A program made the translations under genes and the position numbers. From assembly GCA_001730095.1 (NCBI GenBank), contig MDLF01000096.1:261682-325681 (forward strand): a stretch of 64,000 bases of DNA, read 5' to 3'. Shown one piece after another: positions 27,909 through 36,060 of the stretch. The notes beneath the pieces are model-generated. The model had not been told where the DNA came from. It ran no database searches and saw only the letters and a list, made by a program, of their open reading frames with translations. This DNA comes from Rhodobacteraceae bacterium (ex Bugula neritina AB1). Lineage in GTDB: Bacteria; Pseudomonadota; Alphaproteobacteria; Rhodobacterales; Rhodobacteraceae. The first letter of the stretch is position 1; every line of letters starts with the position of its first letter.

Positions 27909-28790
27909 CGCGGGTAGCTCTGCCGGTGCGGCAGCGCGTTTCTTGCGCCGTCTCAGTCCCAATTGGCCGAGCCAAAGGCTGAAGAGCGCAAGAAAGGCAC
28001 CCAGCATCTGGTTGAGCGTCAGTGTTTCGGCCAGAAACAGCCAGCCAAGGCCCACAGCCGACAAGGGGCTGAGCACGCCAAGCAGAGAAACCTGCGCAGG
28101 ATCTATTCGGGCCAGGCCGCTGAACCAGAGGATATAGGTCAGCGCGCCGCCGATCAGGCTCATATAGGCCAATCCCGCAATATTGGCTGCAGTGAAGACC
28201 GGCCATTCCGGCACGACCCATAGTGCAGCAGGCACCAGCAAAAGCCCGCCTGCAGTCAATTGCCAGGCCGTGAAGGTGAGAGGCGGCACCGGCGGCTGCC
28301 ATTTGCGGGTGAGGACAACACCCGCCGCCATCGACAACGCACCGCCAAGGCCTGCCAGCACGCCCAGTACATCAAGCTGCGCTGCCGGAGTCAGCACCAG
28401 CAGAGCGACTCCGGCAATGCTCAGCACGGCGGCGGCAATTGATGCGGACCGGATCTGCGTCTTCAGAATCAAGGCTGACAGAAATACGACAATCAGTGGC
28501 TGCACGGCGCCGAGCGTTGCAGCCACTCCGCCAGGGAGGCGGTAAGCAGCGGCAAACAGCAACACCCAGAACAGCGAAAAGTTCAATGCGCCCAGCACGG
28601 CCAGGCGCGGCAGCCAGTTCAGAGGCGGCAGCTGGCGCACCCATGCCAGTAGCAAAAGCCCGGCAGGCAGCGCCCGCAGCAAGGCGACGGTCAGCGGCGA
28701 ATGCCCCGGCAAGAGAGAGGTCGTCACGATGTAGCTGCTGCCCCAGATGGCGGGCGCCAGCGCGGTCAGCAGAAGGGTTCGGTTCGGCAT
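27753..28790 (-). CDS. EamA/DMT-family transporter with extended C-terminus
   Basis: A 345-residue drug/metabolite-type inner-membrane transporter with ten spans in two EamA repeats (LAPAIWGSSYIVTTSLLPG at the start, LGVLSPLSAVGLGWLFLAETLTLNQMLGAFLALFSLWLG near the end). The domain ends at about residue 294. The remaining fifty or so residues (RRRKKRAAAPAELPASSRQSW..LLLRKKHVV) are polar and read antisense into the neighbouring gene. This looks like loss of an original stop. Start 28790 has GGAG six bases before it, while ATG 28802 lacks one. It is divergent from a MarR regulator across two palindromes. Confidence 0.85.
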   Translation of the reverse strand: MPNRTLLLTALAPAIWGSSYIVTTSLLPGHSPLTVALLRALPAGLLLLAWVRQLPPLNWLPRLAVLGALNFSLFWVLLFAAAYRLPGGVAATLGAVQPLIVVFLSALILKTQIRSASIAAAVLSIAGVALLVLTPAAQLDVLGVLAGLGGALSMAAGVVLTRKWQPPVPPLTFTAWQLTAGGLLLVPAALWVVPEWPVFTAANIAGLAYMSLIGGALTYILWFSGLARIDPAQVSLLGVLSPLSAVGLGWLFLAETLTLNQMLGAFLALFSLWLGQLGLRRRKKRAAAPAELPASSRQSWHAGLAAVAIYHLLPDLRRVRKDKAGTGIDTDHQRAALLLRKKHVV

Positions 28791-28803
28791 GCCAATCTCC
28801 ATG

Positions 28804-28845
28804 TCTCGATATCGAGATAATGGATTTTATCTTGACGTCAAGATA
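28804..28845. promoter_or_regulatory. Paired palindromic operators between EamA and marR-like genes
   Basis: Two perfect palindromes fill the 76-base divergent spacer: TCTCGATATCGAGA (28804-28817) and TATCTTGACGTCAAGATA (28828-28845), centres 26 bases apart. They share the arms (T)ATCT.GA / TC.AGAT(A). This is the expected layout for a MarR-type dimer that represses both its own gene and the transporter. Confidence 0.7.
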
Positions 28846-28866
28846 TGTGTGGCTAAACAATGAAGA

Positions 28867-29352
28867 ATGAACCATGTGGATTTTGTGACCCAGCAATGGG
28901 AAAGGGAGCGGCCGGACCTGGATGTTACGGCCATGGGGATCATCGGCCGGGTCGCGCGGCTGTATCTGGCCTATCAGCGCGAGATGCATAAGACCTTTGC
29001 AGAGTTTGGCCTGAATGCGGCCAAGTTCGACGTGCTGGCCACGCTGCGCCGCTCTGGCGCGCCATATGCGCTGTCGCCGGGGGATTTGCTGAAGGCAACG
29101 ATGGTGGCTTCTGGCACGATGACCAATCGGCTGGACCGGCTGGAGGCGGATGGGCTGGTCAAGCGCGAAGTGAACCCGCAGGACAGCCGCAGCTTTCTGG
29201 TCGGTCTGACAGAGCAAGGCTTTGCCCTGATTGACCGAGCGGTGACAGCCCATGTGCAGACACAGGCACAACTGGTGGAGGGGCTCAGCAGCGGGGATAT
29301 GGCGATGCTCAATTCATTGCTGAGCAAGGCTCAGACTGCTGCAGATAACTGA
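28867..29352 (+). CDS. MarR-family transcriptional regulator
   Basis: A 161-residue winged-helix regulator. The helix-turn-helix and wing are seen in FDVLATLRRSGAPYALSPGDLLKATMVASGTMTNRLDRLEADGLVKREVNPQDSRSFLVGLTEQG, including the D-x-R wing motif typical of MarR. The N- and C-terminal helices form the dimer interface. It is divergent from the EamA transporter with two palindromes between, which suggests it represses an efflux gene in response to a small molecule. Confidence 0.9.
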   Translation: MNHVDFVTQQWERERPDLDVTAMGIIGRVARLYLAYQREMHKTFAEFGLNAAKFDVLATLRRSGAPYALSPGDLLKATMVASGTMTNRLDRLEADGLVKREVNPQDSRSFLVGLTEQGFALIDRAVTAHVQTQAQLVEGLSSGDMAMLNSLLSKAQTAADN

Positions 29353-29371
29353 AGCGCTGCAATTGCGGCAA

Positions 29372-29456
29372 CCCGGCGCGGGGCGGCAAAGCCGCCCCGC
29401 GCCGGGCCCAACGGACGGGAAAGCACCATTTGGTGCTGTTCCGGCGGGCGGGAGCG
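29372..29456 (+). repeat. Family I intergenic repeat, copy D
   Basis: A perfect 16-bp stem (29372-29387 with 29391-29406, loop AAA) runs into GGGCCCAACGGACGGGAA. A second hairpin AGCACC-ATTT-GGTGCT follows, then GGCGGGCGGGAG. It has the longest stem of the family. It lies between the convergent MarR and PfkB kinase genes and may also end transcription of both. Confidence 0.85.
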
Positions 29457-29509
29457 CCCTGGCCGTCATAAACTGGGCGGCTTAAACTGGCCGTTTTAAG
29501 CGGGGCGGC

Positions 29510-30502
29510 TTAAACCAGACCGGCCTCTTTCAGCAGCTGGCCCACATTGGTTTCCGGGCGCGGGCCGATGTGGCGGATCACTTCGCCTGCGCAGATGCAG
29601 CCCATCCGGGCGCAGACTTCCATGCTGCGCCCTGTTGCCATGCCGAACAGGAAACCGGCCGCAAACTGGTCGCCTGCTCCGGTTGCATCGACCGGCACAA
29701 TCGCTTCGACCGGCACGTCGATGCGCACGCCTTCGTTCAGAACAGTCACCCCGTCGCCGGAGCGGGTGCAGACAACCAGCGGGCAGATCACGGCTGTCTT
29801 GGCCATAGCGTCTTCCAGGTTGTCGGTCTCGAACAGGGCGCAGATTTCATCCTGATTGCCGATCACGAAATCCAGTTCTTCGCCGATCAAGGTCAGGAAA
29901 TCCGCGCGATGGCGTTCGACGCAGAACGGGTCGGAGATCGAGATGCCGACCTTGCCGCCGCCTTCACGGCAGGCGCGCGCGGCTTCCATGAAGGCGGTCT
30001 TGCCCTTGTCCTTGTCGAACAGGTAGCCCTCCAGGAACATGATCTGGGCATTGCCCGCAGCTGTTTCCGGCACATCTGCTGAACTCAGCTCGGACGATGT
30101 GCCCAGGTAGGTGTTCATCGACCGTTCGCCATCAGGCGACACAAAAATCATCGAGCGCGAGGTCGGCAGGTCATCTTCTGTAACCGGCGGGTTCACAAAG
30201 GCGACGCCTTCTTTGCTCATCGCATCGGCGTAAAATTTGCCAAGCGCATCATCGCGGACCCGGCCGATGAAAGCAGCCTCCAGCCCCAGGGCGCCAGCCC
30301 CGGCGATGGTATTGGCAACCGAGCCGCCCGGAGTCAGAACGCGGTTACCCATCGATGCATACAGATCCTCGCAGCGATCCCGTTCGATCAGCTGCATGAT
30401 GCCTTTCTCGATACCCTGTTCTGCGAGGAAGCTGTCCTCGCACTGTGCGATCACGTCCACCACGGCGTTGCCGATGCCGACGAGCTGATAGGATTTGGTC
30501 AT
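29510..30502 (-). CDS. PfkB-family (adenosine kinase-like) carbohydrate kinase
   Basis: A 330-residue ribokinase-fold kinase. LVGIGNAVVDVIAQCED opens the fold, GGSVANTIAGAGALGLEAAFIGRVRDDALGKFY is PfkB signature 1, and DATGAGDQFAAGFLFGMATG is signature 2 with the catalytic Asp. It is close to the adenosine kinase-like subgroup common in alphaproteobacteria. The substrate (adenosine, ribose or another sugar) cannot be decided here. It lies 61 bases downstream of nth on the same strand. Confidence 0.88.
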   Translation of the reverse strand: MTKSYQLVGIGNAVVDVIAQCEDSFLAEQGIEKGIMQLIERDRCEDLYASMGNRVLTPGGSVANTIAGAGALGLEAAFIGRVRDDALGKFYADAMSKEGVAFVNPPVTEDDLPTSRSMIFVSPDGERSMNTYLGTSSELSSADVPETAAGNAQIMFLEGYLFDKDKGKTAFMEAARACREGGGKVGISISDPFCVERHRADFLTLIGEELDFVIGNQDEICALFETDNLEDAMAKTAVICPLVVCTRSGDGVTVLNEGVRIDVPVEAIVPVDATGAGDQFAAGFLFGMATGRSMEVCARMGCICAGEVIRHIGPRPETNVGQLLKEAGLV

Positions 30503-30563
30503 GGTCCCTCCTTGGGGAATTCCAGAGCGAATTTGGTCGTGGCAACTATGCCGCCCAAAAAGT

Positions 30564-31208
30564 TTACAGGTTCTTGTCTTCGTACATGCAAAGGTCGCGG
30601 ATCAGGCAGGTTCCGCACATCGGTTTGCGTGCCTTGCAGTGATAGCGTCCGTGCAGGATCAGCCAATGATGGGCATGCTGCTGGAAATCGGCGGGGATAT
30701 TGTCCTCCACCGCACGCTCCACCGCGTCCACATCCTTGCCCGGCGCGATGCCAGAGCGGTTGCCGACTCGGAAGATATGGGTGTCCACCGCCTGGGCAGG
30801 CTGTTTCCACCACATGTTGAGGACCACATTTGCCGTCTTGCGCCCCACGCCCGGCAGGGACTGCAGCGCGGCGCGGGAGTTCGGCACTTCGCCGCCGTAG
30901 TCCTCGACCAGGATTTTTGACAGCTTGATCACGTTCTTGGCCTTATTGCGAAACAGACCAATGGTTTTGATATGTTCAATCAGCTGTTCTTCGCCCAGGT
31001 CCAGCATTTTTTGCGGAGTGTCCGCGATCTTGAACAATTCACGGGTCGCCTTGTTGACACCGGCATCCGTTGCCTGTGCCGACAGCGCCACCGCGACCAC
31101 CAGCGTGTAGGCGTTGACATGCTCCAGTTCGCCTTTGGGCTCCGGTTCCGCTGCCTGAAACCGCGTGAAGATCTCGCGGAGTGTATGATAATCGAGTTGC
31201 TTTGCCAT
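30564..31208 (-). CDS. nth: Endonuclease III
   Basis: A 214-residue bifunctional DNA glycosylase/AP lyase that removes oxidised pyrimidines in base-excision repair. The helix-hairpin-helix LPGVGRKTA carries catalytic Lys124, and VDTHIFRV carries Asp142. The 4Fe-4S cluster ligands follow C-x6-C-x2-C-x5-C (CKARKPMCGTCLIRDLC). Start 31208 gives the normal N-terminus, although no strong ribosome site is present. Long open sequence upstream is not Nth-like. It is divergent from an alkylation-repair gene, so two DNA-repair genes share this spacer. Confidence 0.93.
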   Translation of the reverse strand: MAKQLDYHTLREIFTRFQAAEPEPKGELEHVNAYTLVVAVALSAQATDAGVNKATRELFKIADTPQKMLDLGEEQLIEHIKTIGLFRNKAKNVIKLSKILVEDYGGEVPNSRAALQSLPGVGRKTANVVLNMWWKQPAQAVDTHIFRVGNRSGIAPGKDVDAVERAVEDNIPADFQQHAHHWLILHGRYHCKARKPMCGTCLIRDLCMYEDKNL

Positions 31209-31367
31209 TGCGCGCCATATGTACAGGGCCGCGCTGAAAGCGCAATTGAATTTGCGGCCTGCAATCGGCTGCTGCGGCTGGGCCGCAGCTTTGTCGCAAG
31301 TTCCGGGTCGATTGGCCGAAGTGACTGGATTACCTTGAAAGCGCACGTTCAATAACAGGCTGGACCG

Positions 31368-32237
31368 ATGAACATCGAAGCGCGGGAAAATACTTATCAT
31401 TACGGCGTTATGCGCCGGGCGATCGAACTGATCGACGATGGCGGTGATGATCTGTCTCTGGAGCAGCTGGCTGCCCGCATGGATATGAGCCCGGCACATT
31501 TCCAGCGGGTGTTTTCAGCCTGGGTTGGTGTGTCTCCAAAACGGTATCAGCAGTACCTGCGGCTGGGTCACGCCAAGGCATTGCTGCGCGACCGATTTAC
31601 CACGCTGGAGGCCTCGCACGCGGTGGGATTGTCGGGCTCAGGCCGCCTGCATGACCTGTTCCTGCGCTGGGAAGCGATGAGCCCGGGCGAATACGCCCGC
31701 AAAGGGGAGGGCCTGCGTGTCTTCTGGGGCTGGTTTGACAGCCCTTTTGGACTGGCGCTGGTGATGGGCACGGGCAAAGGCATCTGCGGCCTGGCCTTTG
31801 CCGCCGAGACTGGCGCAGAGCCTGCCATGGCAGATATGCGCGCCCGATGGCCGCAGGCGGAGTTCATCGAAGACCCCAGCTATCTGGCACCGCTGGCGGA
31901 AGCGGCCTTTGCCCAGAAGGGGGAGACTGCCTTGCATTTGATCGGTGCACCTATGCAGATCAAAGTATGGGAGGCGCTGCTGCGCATCCCCTCGGGTCAT
32001 GTCACCACCTATTCCGAACTGGCCCAGGCCATCGGCGCGCCCAAGGCAGTGCGCGCCGTGGGCACGGCAGTCGGGCGCAACCCGGTCAGCTGGCTGATCC
32101 CTTGCCACCGGGCCCTGCGCAAGTCGGGCGCGCTGGGCGGATACCATTGGGGGCTGCCAGTCAAACGCGCGATGCTTGCTTTTGAAGCGGCGCGCGGCGA
32201 GGAGGCTGGGGCAGGTGATATGCACGCTGCCGGCTGA
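31368..32237 (+). CDS. AraC-type HTH fused to O6-methylguanine-DNA methyltransferase (Ada-like)
   Basis: A 289-residue suicide repair protein and probable regulator. Residues 10-110 are an AraC/XylS double helix-turn-helix (LSLEQLAARMDMSPAHFQRVFSAWVGVSPKRYQQYLRL). Residues 115-275 are an Ogt domain with the acceptor Cys246 in LIPCHRALRKSGALGGYHWG. Compared with E. coli Ada it lacks the N-terminal zinc domain whose Cys senses methyl-phosphotriesters, so induction by that route is not possible. It is divergent from nth. Its 3' end overlaps an 80-codon minus-strand gene by 77 bases. Confidence 0.9.
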   Translation: MNIEARENTYHYGVMRRAIELIDDGGDDLSLEQLAARMDMSPAHFQRVFSAWVGVSPKRYQQYLRLGHAKALLRDRFTTLEASHAVGLSGSGRLHDLFLRWEAMSPGEYARKGEGLRVFWGWFDSPFGLALVMGTGKGICGLAFAAETGAEPAMADMRARWPQAEFIEDPSYLAPLAEAAFAQKGETALHLIGAPMQIKVWEALLRIPSGHVTTYSELAQAIGAPKAVRAVGTAVGRNPVSWLIPCHRALRKSGALGGYHWGLPVKRAMLAFEAARGEEAGAGDMHAAG

Positions 32238-32403
32238 ACAGCCGCTGCAGCAGGCCGGGTGGCGCCGGTGCCGTCTTCTGCCGGGCCTCATGTTGCCTGC
32301 GGGCGGCGTCCCGTTCAGCTTCATAGGGTTTGAGGCAACGCGGCCGTGTATCCCAGCGCTCCAGGCCCAGGGTGATCATGGCAATCCATTCATAGGTCAG
32401 CAT
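32161..32403 (-). CDS. Small hypothetical protein
   Basis: An 80-residue basic protein (MLTYEWIAMITLGLERWDTRPRCLKPYEAERDAARRQHEARQ..). A strong AAAGGAG ribosome site sits seven bases before the ATG, which is the main reason to call it real. The N-terminal 15 residues are hydrophobic and the rest is charged and Arg/Gln/Pro rich. The 3' third overlaps the end of the Ada-like gene. It is divergent from the WYL regulator across two inverted repeats. Family not recognised. Confidence 0.5.
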   Translation of the reverse strand: MLTYEWIAMITLGLERWDTRPRCLKPYEAERDAARRQHEARQKTAPAPPGLLQRLFSRQRAYHLPQPPRRAPLQKQASRV

Positions 32404-32412
32404 CGGTGTCTC

Positions 32413-32462
32413 CTTTTCTGAAGAACAGAAAAGCCGATTGCTGCTGACAGGCTGTTGTCAGC
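32413..32462. promoter_or_regulatory. Two inverted repeats in the divergent spacer before the WYL regulator
   Basis: CTTTTCTG (32413-32420) pairs with CAGAAAAG (32426-32433). GCTGACA (32443-32449) pairs with TGTCAGC (32456-32462). Both are perfect and the second has a six-base spacer, an operator-like layout. They lie between the small minus-strand gene and the YafY-type regulator, which may control both. Confidence 0.5.
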
Positions 32463-32505
32463 TGCATGTGCTAGGATGTCAGCAGAATGTCACTGGAACC
32501 TGCCC

Positions 32506-33195
32506 ATGCCCCGTACCGGCCGCCTGTTTGAAATCATCCAGATCCTGCGCACCGCGGCGTCACCTGTGCGGGCTGAGGATCTTGCGGCGCAGCTGGAGGT
32601 CAGCAAGCGCACCATCTACCGCGATATCGTGGCGCTGCAGGCGATGCGGACGCCGGTCGAAGGTGAGGCCGGCATCGGTTATATGCTGCGCAAAGGCTAT
32701 GATCTTCCACCGTTGAATTTTGACGAGGAGGAGCTGGAGGCGTTGCATGTGGGGCTGGCGATGCTGATGCGCACGGGCGATGGGGCCATGCAGCAAGCTG
32801 CAGCCCGTGTCAGCCGCAAGATCAGCGATGTGCACGCCTCGGCGGAATGGCTGCAAGTGGCCCCCTGGGGCGCGCCGCTTGATGATCCCGAACAGGGCTG
32901 CGTGTCCAAAGGGTTGCTGCGGCAGGCGGTCCGTGAGTGCCGCAAATTGCAGATTTCCTATGTCAGTGCTGACAGGGGTGAAACCTGCCGCACCCTGCGC
33001 CCGCTGGCGCTGATCTACCATATCGAATGCACGATGCTGGCGGCCTGGTGCGAATTGCGCGGCGGGTTCCGGCATTTTCGCACCGACCGGATGTTTGCGG
33101 CCGACCTGATGGAGGAAAGTTTCGCGGCCGAGGCACAGGCTCTGCGCAAGCTGTGGATGGAGCAGGAAGGCTGGGATTTCGCCTTTGCGCCGTAA
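32506..33195 (+). CDS. YafY-type HTH/WYL-domain transcriptional regulator
   Basis: A 229-residue regulator. The N-terminal HTH_11 winged helix (RLFEIIQILRTAASPVRAEDLAAQLEVSKRTIYRDIVALQAMRTPVEGEAGIGYML) is followed by a WYL effector domain (RKLQISYVSADRGETCRTLRPLALIYHIECTMLAAWCELRGGFRHFRTDRM). The usual W-Y-L triplet region is diverged (IYHIECTMLAAW). WYL domains bind nucleic acids or small ligands and often control DNA-damage or defence genes. Here the neighbour is a DNA-alkylation repair gene. Start 32506 is preceded by GGAACC. Confidence 0.85.
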   Translation: MPRTGRLFEIIQILRTAASPVRAEDLAAQLEVSKRTIYRDIVALQAMRTPVEGEAGIGYMLRKGYDLPPLNFDEEELEALHVGLAMLMRTGDGAMQQAAARVSRKISDVHASAEWLQVAPWGAPLDDPEQGCVSKGLLRQAVRECRKLQISYVSADRGETCRTLRPLALIYHIECTMLAAWCELRGGFRHFRTDRMFAADLMEESFAAEAQALRKLWMEQEGWDFAFAP

Positions 33196-33328
33196 TGGGA
33201 AAAGGGCGGTTTGCGCGGGAAATCGCCGAAACAGGCAGCTCTTGCCTTGTGAACCGGGCGTTGCGCCATGATATTCTTGCGGACTGCCGGGCATTGGCCC
33301 GGGTTTGAGTAAGCAAAAGGCAGATTTG

Positions 33329-33988
33329 ATGATGCAGATGAAACTCACCACGGCAGGTATTGTTGCCGCAGCTTTGGGTCTTGGCGCCTGTACGGATCCG
33401 GCAACCGTTGCCACGCCGGGCAGCAAGACCCAGCGGGGGGCGATCCTGGGCGGCATTATCGGCGCAGGGGTCGGGGCCATTGCCAATGATTCCGACCGCG
33501 GGCTTGGGGCCGTGACCGGCGCATTGGTCGGTGCAACCGCAGGCGGGGTGATCGGCAACCAGCTGGATGCGCAGGAGCGCGAGCTGCGCCAGACCCTGGC
33601 CAATGATGATATCACCATCGTCAACACCGGCGACCGGCTGATCCTGTCGTTCCCGAATGATCTGACCTTTGCCACCGACAGTGCTGCGGTTTCCCCGGCG
33701 GTGCAGGGCGATCTCCGCCGTGTCGCTGACAGCCTGGTCCGCTATCCCAACAGCATTGTGCAAGTGATCGGCCATACCGACAGTGACGGCGACGCAGGCT
33801 ACAACCAGGGTCTTTCTGAACGCCGGGCAAATGCTGTGGCGGACCAGATCCAAGCAGGCGGTGTGTCCTTTAACCGGTTGCGGATCATCGGCCGGGGCGA
33901 GAACCAGCCAGTGGCCTCTAACCTGACACCGGAAGGCAAGGCGCAGAACCGCCGGGTCGAAGTGGTGGTCATTCCGCAGGCCGCCTGA
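33329..33988 (+). CDS. OmpA-family peptidoglycan-associated lipoprotein
   Basis: A 219-residue lipoprotein (signal peptide with lipobox LGLGAC). A glycine-zipper segment (AILGGIIGAGVGAIANDSDRGLGAVTGALVGATAGGVIGNQLD) is followed by an OmpA C-terminal domain (LTFATDSAAVSP, VQVIGHTDSDGDAGYNQGLSERRANAVADQI, RRVEVVVIP). This matches the YiaD-like class of outer-membrane lipoproteins that bind peptidoglycan. The start is set at 33329, after AAAAGGCAG; an in-frame TTG at 33305 would spoil the lipoprotein signal. A terminator follows. Confidence 0.88.
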   Translation: MMQMKLTTAGIVAAALGLGACTDPATVATPGSKTQRGAILGGIIGAGVGAIANDSDRGLGAVTGALVGATAGGVIGNQLDAQERELRQTLANDDITIVNTGDRLILSFPNDLTFATDSAAVSPAVQGDLRRVADSLVRYPNSIVQVIGHTDSDGDAGYNQGLSERRANAVADQIQAGGVSFNRLRIIGRGENQPVASNLTPEGKAQNRRVEVVVIPQAA

Positions 33989-34015
33989 TCCATCCCCAGG
34001 TCATTCTGCACTGGC

Positions 34016-34048
34016 AGCCCGCTCTGGTTTGGTGAGCGGGCTGTTTTC
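34016..34048 (+). terminator. Terminator after the OmpA lipoprotein
   Basis: Perfect 9-bp stem AGCCCGCTC with GAGCGGGCT, 9-base loop, followed by GTTTTC. It lies 28 bases after the stop codon. Confidence 0.85.
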
Positions 34049-34166
34049 ATTTCAGCCGTGGTTCACGCAAGGATGCACATAGACTGCGCAGCGATTGCTG
34101 TTTCATGGATCGGCTTGTCTCATACATGGTGCGGCAACAGAGATGTGAACAGAAGGAAACCTCCAC

Positions 34167-34709
34167 ATGGCCGATCCCGTATTACTCATAATCTCCGGCT
34201 CGCTGCGCCGGGAGGCGACAAATCGCAAGCTTCTGGCAGAGGCCGCCCGCGTGTTCGGCGCTGCCGATGTGACAGAGGCGGATTTGAACTTGCCGCTTTA
34301 TGACGGCGATGCTGAAGCAGAAGCAGGCATTCCGGCTGCCGTTCAGGCGCTGGCAGACCAGATTTCGGCGGCGGATGCGGTGGCCATATCGACGCCGGAA
34401 TACAACAAAGCGCCGTCTGGCGTGCTGAAGAACGCGTTGGACTGGGTCAGCCGCACCGAAGGCAATCCCTGGGCGGATAAGCCGGTCGCCGTGATGTCTG
34501 CAGCGGCAGGCCGGGCGGGCGGCGAGCAGGCACAGGCCCTGCTGCGGGGATTTCTGGTGCCGTTCCAGCCCCGGCTGATCACAGGTCCGCAAGTGCATCT
34601 GGCGGGCAGCGGTCAGGCCTTTGATGAGGCTGGGCGGCTTGCCAATGACCGCTATGAGACGGCGCTGGTCGGCCTGATGCAAAAGCTGAGAGCGGAAGCG
34701 CTCCGCTGA
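34167..34709 (+). CDS. NADPH-dependent FMN reductase family protein
   Basis: A 180-residue flavodoxin-like reductase (ChrR/SsuE group). The FMN phosphate loop is GSLRREATNRKLL near residue 11, and the family motif STPEYNKAPSGVLKNALDWVSR is at about 73-95. It is expected to reduce FMN, quinones or metals with NADPH. SsuE-like members feed sulfonate monooxygenases, but no monooxygenase is nearby, so the role is open. It stands alone between a terminator and repeat copy E. Confidence 0.85.
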   Translation: MADPVLLIISGSLRREATNRKLLAEAARVFGAADVTEADLNLPLYDGDAEAEAGIPAAVQALADQISAADAVAISTPEYNKAPSGVLKNALDWVSRTEGNPWADKPVAVMSAAAGRAGGEQAQALLRGFLVPFQPRLITGPQVHLAGSGQAFDEAGRLANDRYETALVGLMQKLRAEALR

Positions 34710-34742
34710 ACCTTTGCTGCTTGCAGGTGCCACTGGCGCAGC

Positions 34743-34810
34743 GCTCCCGCGCCCCAAGCTGCCCTTGCGGGCAGATTAGGGGCTTGGGCCCGGCGCTGCT
34801 TGCGCAGCGC
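34743..34810 (-). repeat. Family I intergenic repeat, copy E (inverted)
   Basis: Read on the minus strand: hairpin GCGCTGC-GCAA-GCAGCGC, then CGGGCCCAAG, a second hairpin CTGCCC-GCAA-GGGCAG, then GGGGCGCGGGAGCG. The order matches copies A-D although the core reads GGCCCAAG instead of GGCCCAAC. The remaining bases to 34961 are GC-rich with a further small stem (GTGGTG with CACCAC) and no gene. Confidence 0.7.
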
Positions 34811-34961
34811 AGGGCGCGCGCTGTAAAGCGCCGCTTGGAGTGTGGGTGCCGCGCGCTGCCACAAGGGCAGGCTGCGCAGGCCGTGCGTCGCCACAGGGGC
34901 AGGTTGCTAAGGCCGTGTGGTGGTTGGCACCACGCCCGCCCCACAGCAGATCACGCGCGGC

Positions 34962-36002
34962 TCAGAGATTGTCTTTGACCCGGAACCCTTGCGGGATGCT
35001 GTCTTGGTTCTCCAGCAGCAGGTCTGCCATCACATGCGCCGTTTTGGGGGCCATGCCGAATCCGATCTTGAAACCGCCATTGGCGATGAAGTGATCGTCC
35101 CGTCCGGGCCAGGCGCCCAGCATTGGCGCGCGCGATTTGGCGCGGGGGCGCACGCCTGCCCAGCGTTCGATGACTTCGGCGCCATGCAGAACGGGCACCG
35201 CCGCGCGGGCGCGTTCGATCACATCGTCAAGCCGTTCATCGGTCGCCTTGCCGTCCTCAAAATCCCGTTCGCTGGTGGAGCCGATGGCCAGAGTGCCGTC
35301 GGCATGGGGGATGATGTGCAGGCTGTCGGCATAGAGCTGCGGCACCTCGCCTTCGTGAAAGCGCAGCAGGGCAGCCTGGCCCTTGACCCCGCCGCCGACG
35401 GTTTTGTCGAAGGCGCCGTTCAGCTCCAGCAGCCCGGCATGGCCCTTGGCATGCACCACCTTGCCCTGATCCGGGGCCTCTGGCTGGATCTCGACACCCA
35501 TGACGGCCAAGGCAGAGACCAGTGCAGCACAGGCACGGCGGGGGTGCATGCGGGCGCTGAGGGTATCGCGGATGACATATCCAGTGGCGCTGGGCGGCAC
35601 CCAAGGGCCGAGCGAAGCCGCCGCGCAGACCCGCCATTCTGCCTGATTTCTCCACAGTTCGCGGGCCGAAACCTCGCGCTGGCGGGCAAGTTCCAACGTG
35701 CGCTCGTCATTGATCGGCTGCAGCCGTCCGGTGCGGCCATAGCCGGGCGAGACGCCGCCGGTGGCCTCGACCTCGGCCCAGAAACGTTGCGCCATCAAAA
35801 GGCTTTCCAGCTGGAACTGCTTCTTGGGGTTCCAGTTCTCGGGCACATGCGGGGCAAGGGCGCCAACCAGCCCGCCGCTGGAACCGGCGCCTGCGCCATA
35901 GGGGTCGATCACTTGCACGCGCGCGCCGCGCCGGGCACAGACCCAGGCGATCGACAGGCCGAAGATGCCCGCGCCCCGCACCGTGATATCCGCCATTGCC
36001 AT
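34962..36002 (-). CDS. FAD-dependent oxidoreductase, MnmC C-domain-like
   Basis: A 346-residue DAO-fold flavoenzyme with an N-terminal ADP-binding motif (ADITVRGAGIFGLSIAWVCARRGARVQVID) and C-terminal WAGVRPRAKSRAPMLGAWPG..FIANGGFKIGFGMAPKTAHVMADLLL. It resembles the oxidase half of MnmC, which converts cmnm5(s2)U34 of tRNA to nm5(s2)U. The methyltransferase half is the next gene, divergent, 58 bases away. Together they look like a split mnmC. A general glycine/D-amino-acid oxidase cannot be excluded. Start 36002 has AAAGGA upstream. Confidence 0.8.
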   Translation of the reverse strand: MAMADITVRGAGIFGLSIAWVCARRGARVQVIDPYGAGAGSSGGLVGALAPHVPENWNPKKQFQLESLLMAQRFWAEVEATGGVSPGYGRTGRLQPINDERTLELARQREVSARELWRNQAEWRVCAAASLGPWVPPSATGYVIRDTLSARMHPRRACAALVSALAVMGVEIQPEAPDQGKVVHAKGHAGLLELNGAFDKTVGGGVKGQAALLRFHEGEVPQLYADSLHIIPHADGTLAIGSTSERDFEDGKATDERLDDVIERARAAVPVLHGAEVIERWAGVRPRAKSRAPMLGAWPGRDDHFIANGGFKIGFGMAPKTAHVMADLLLENQDSIPQGFRVKDNL

Positions 36003-36060
36003 TTGCTGATCCTTTCGCCAGTGTCGCGCCGTTCCGGACAACCGCTTAGAGGATAATAGC

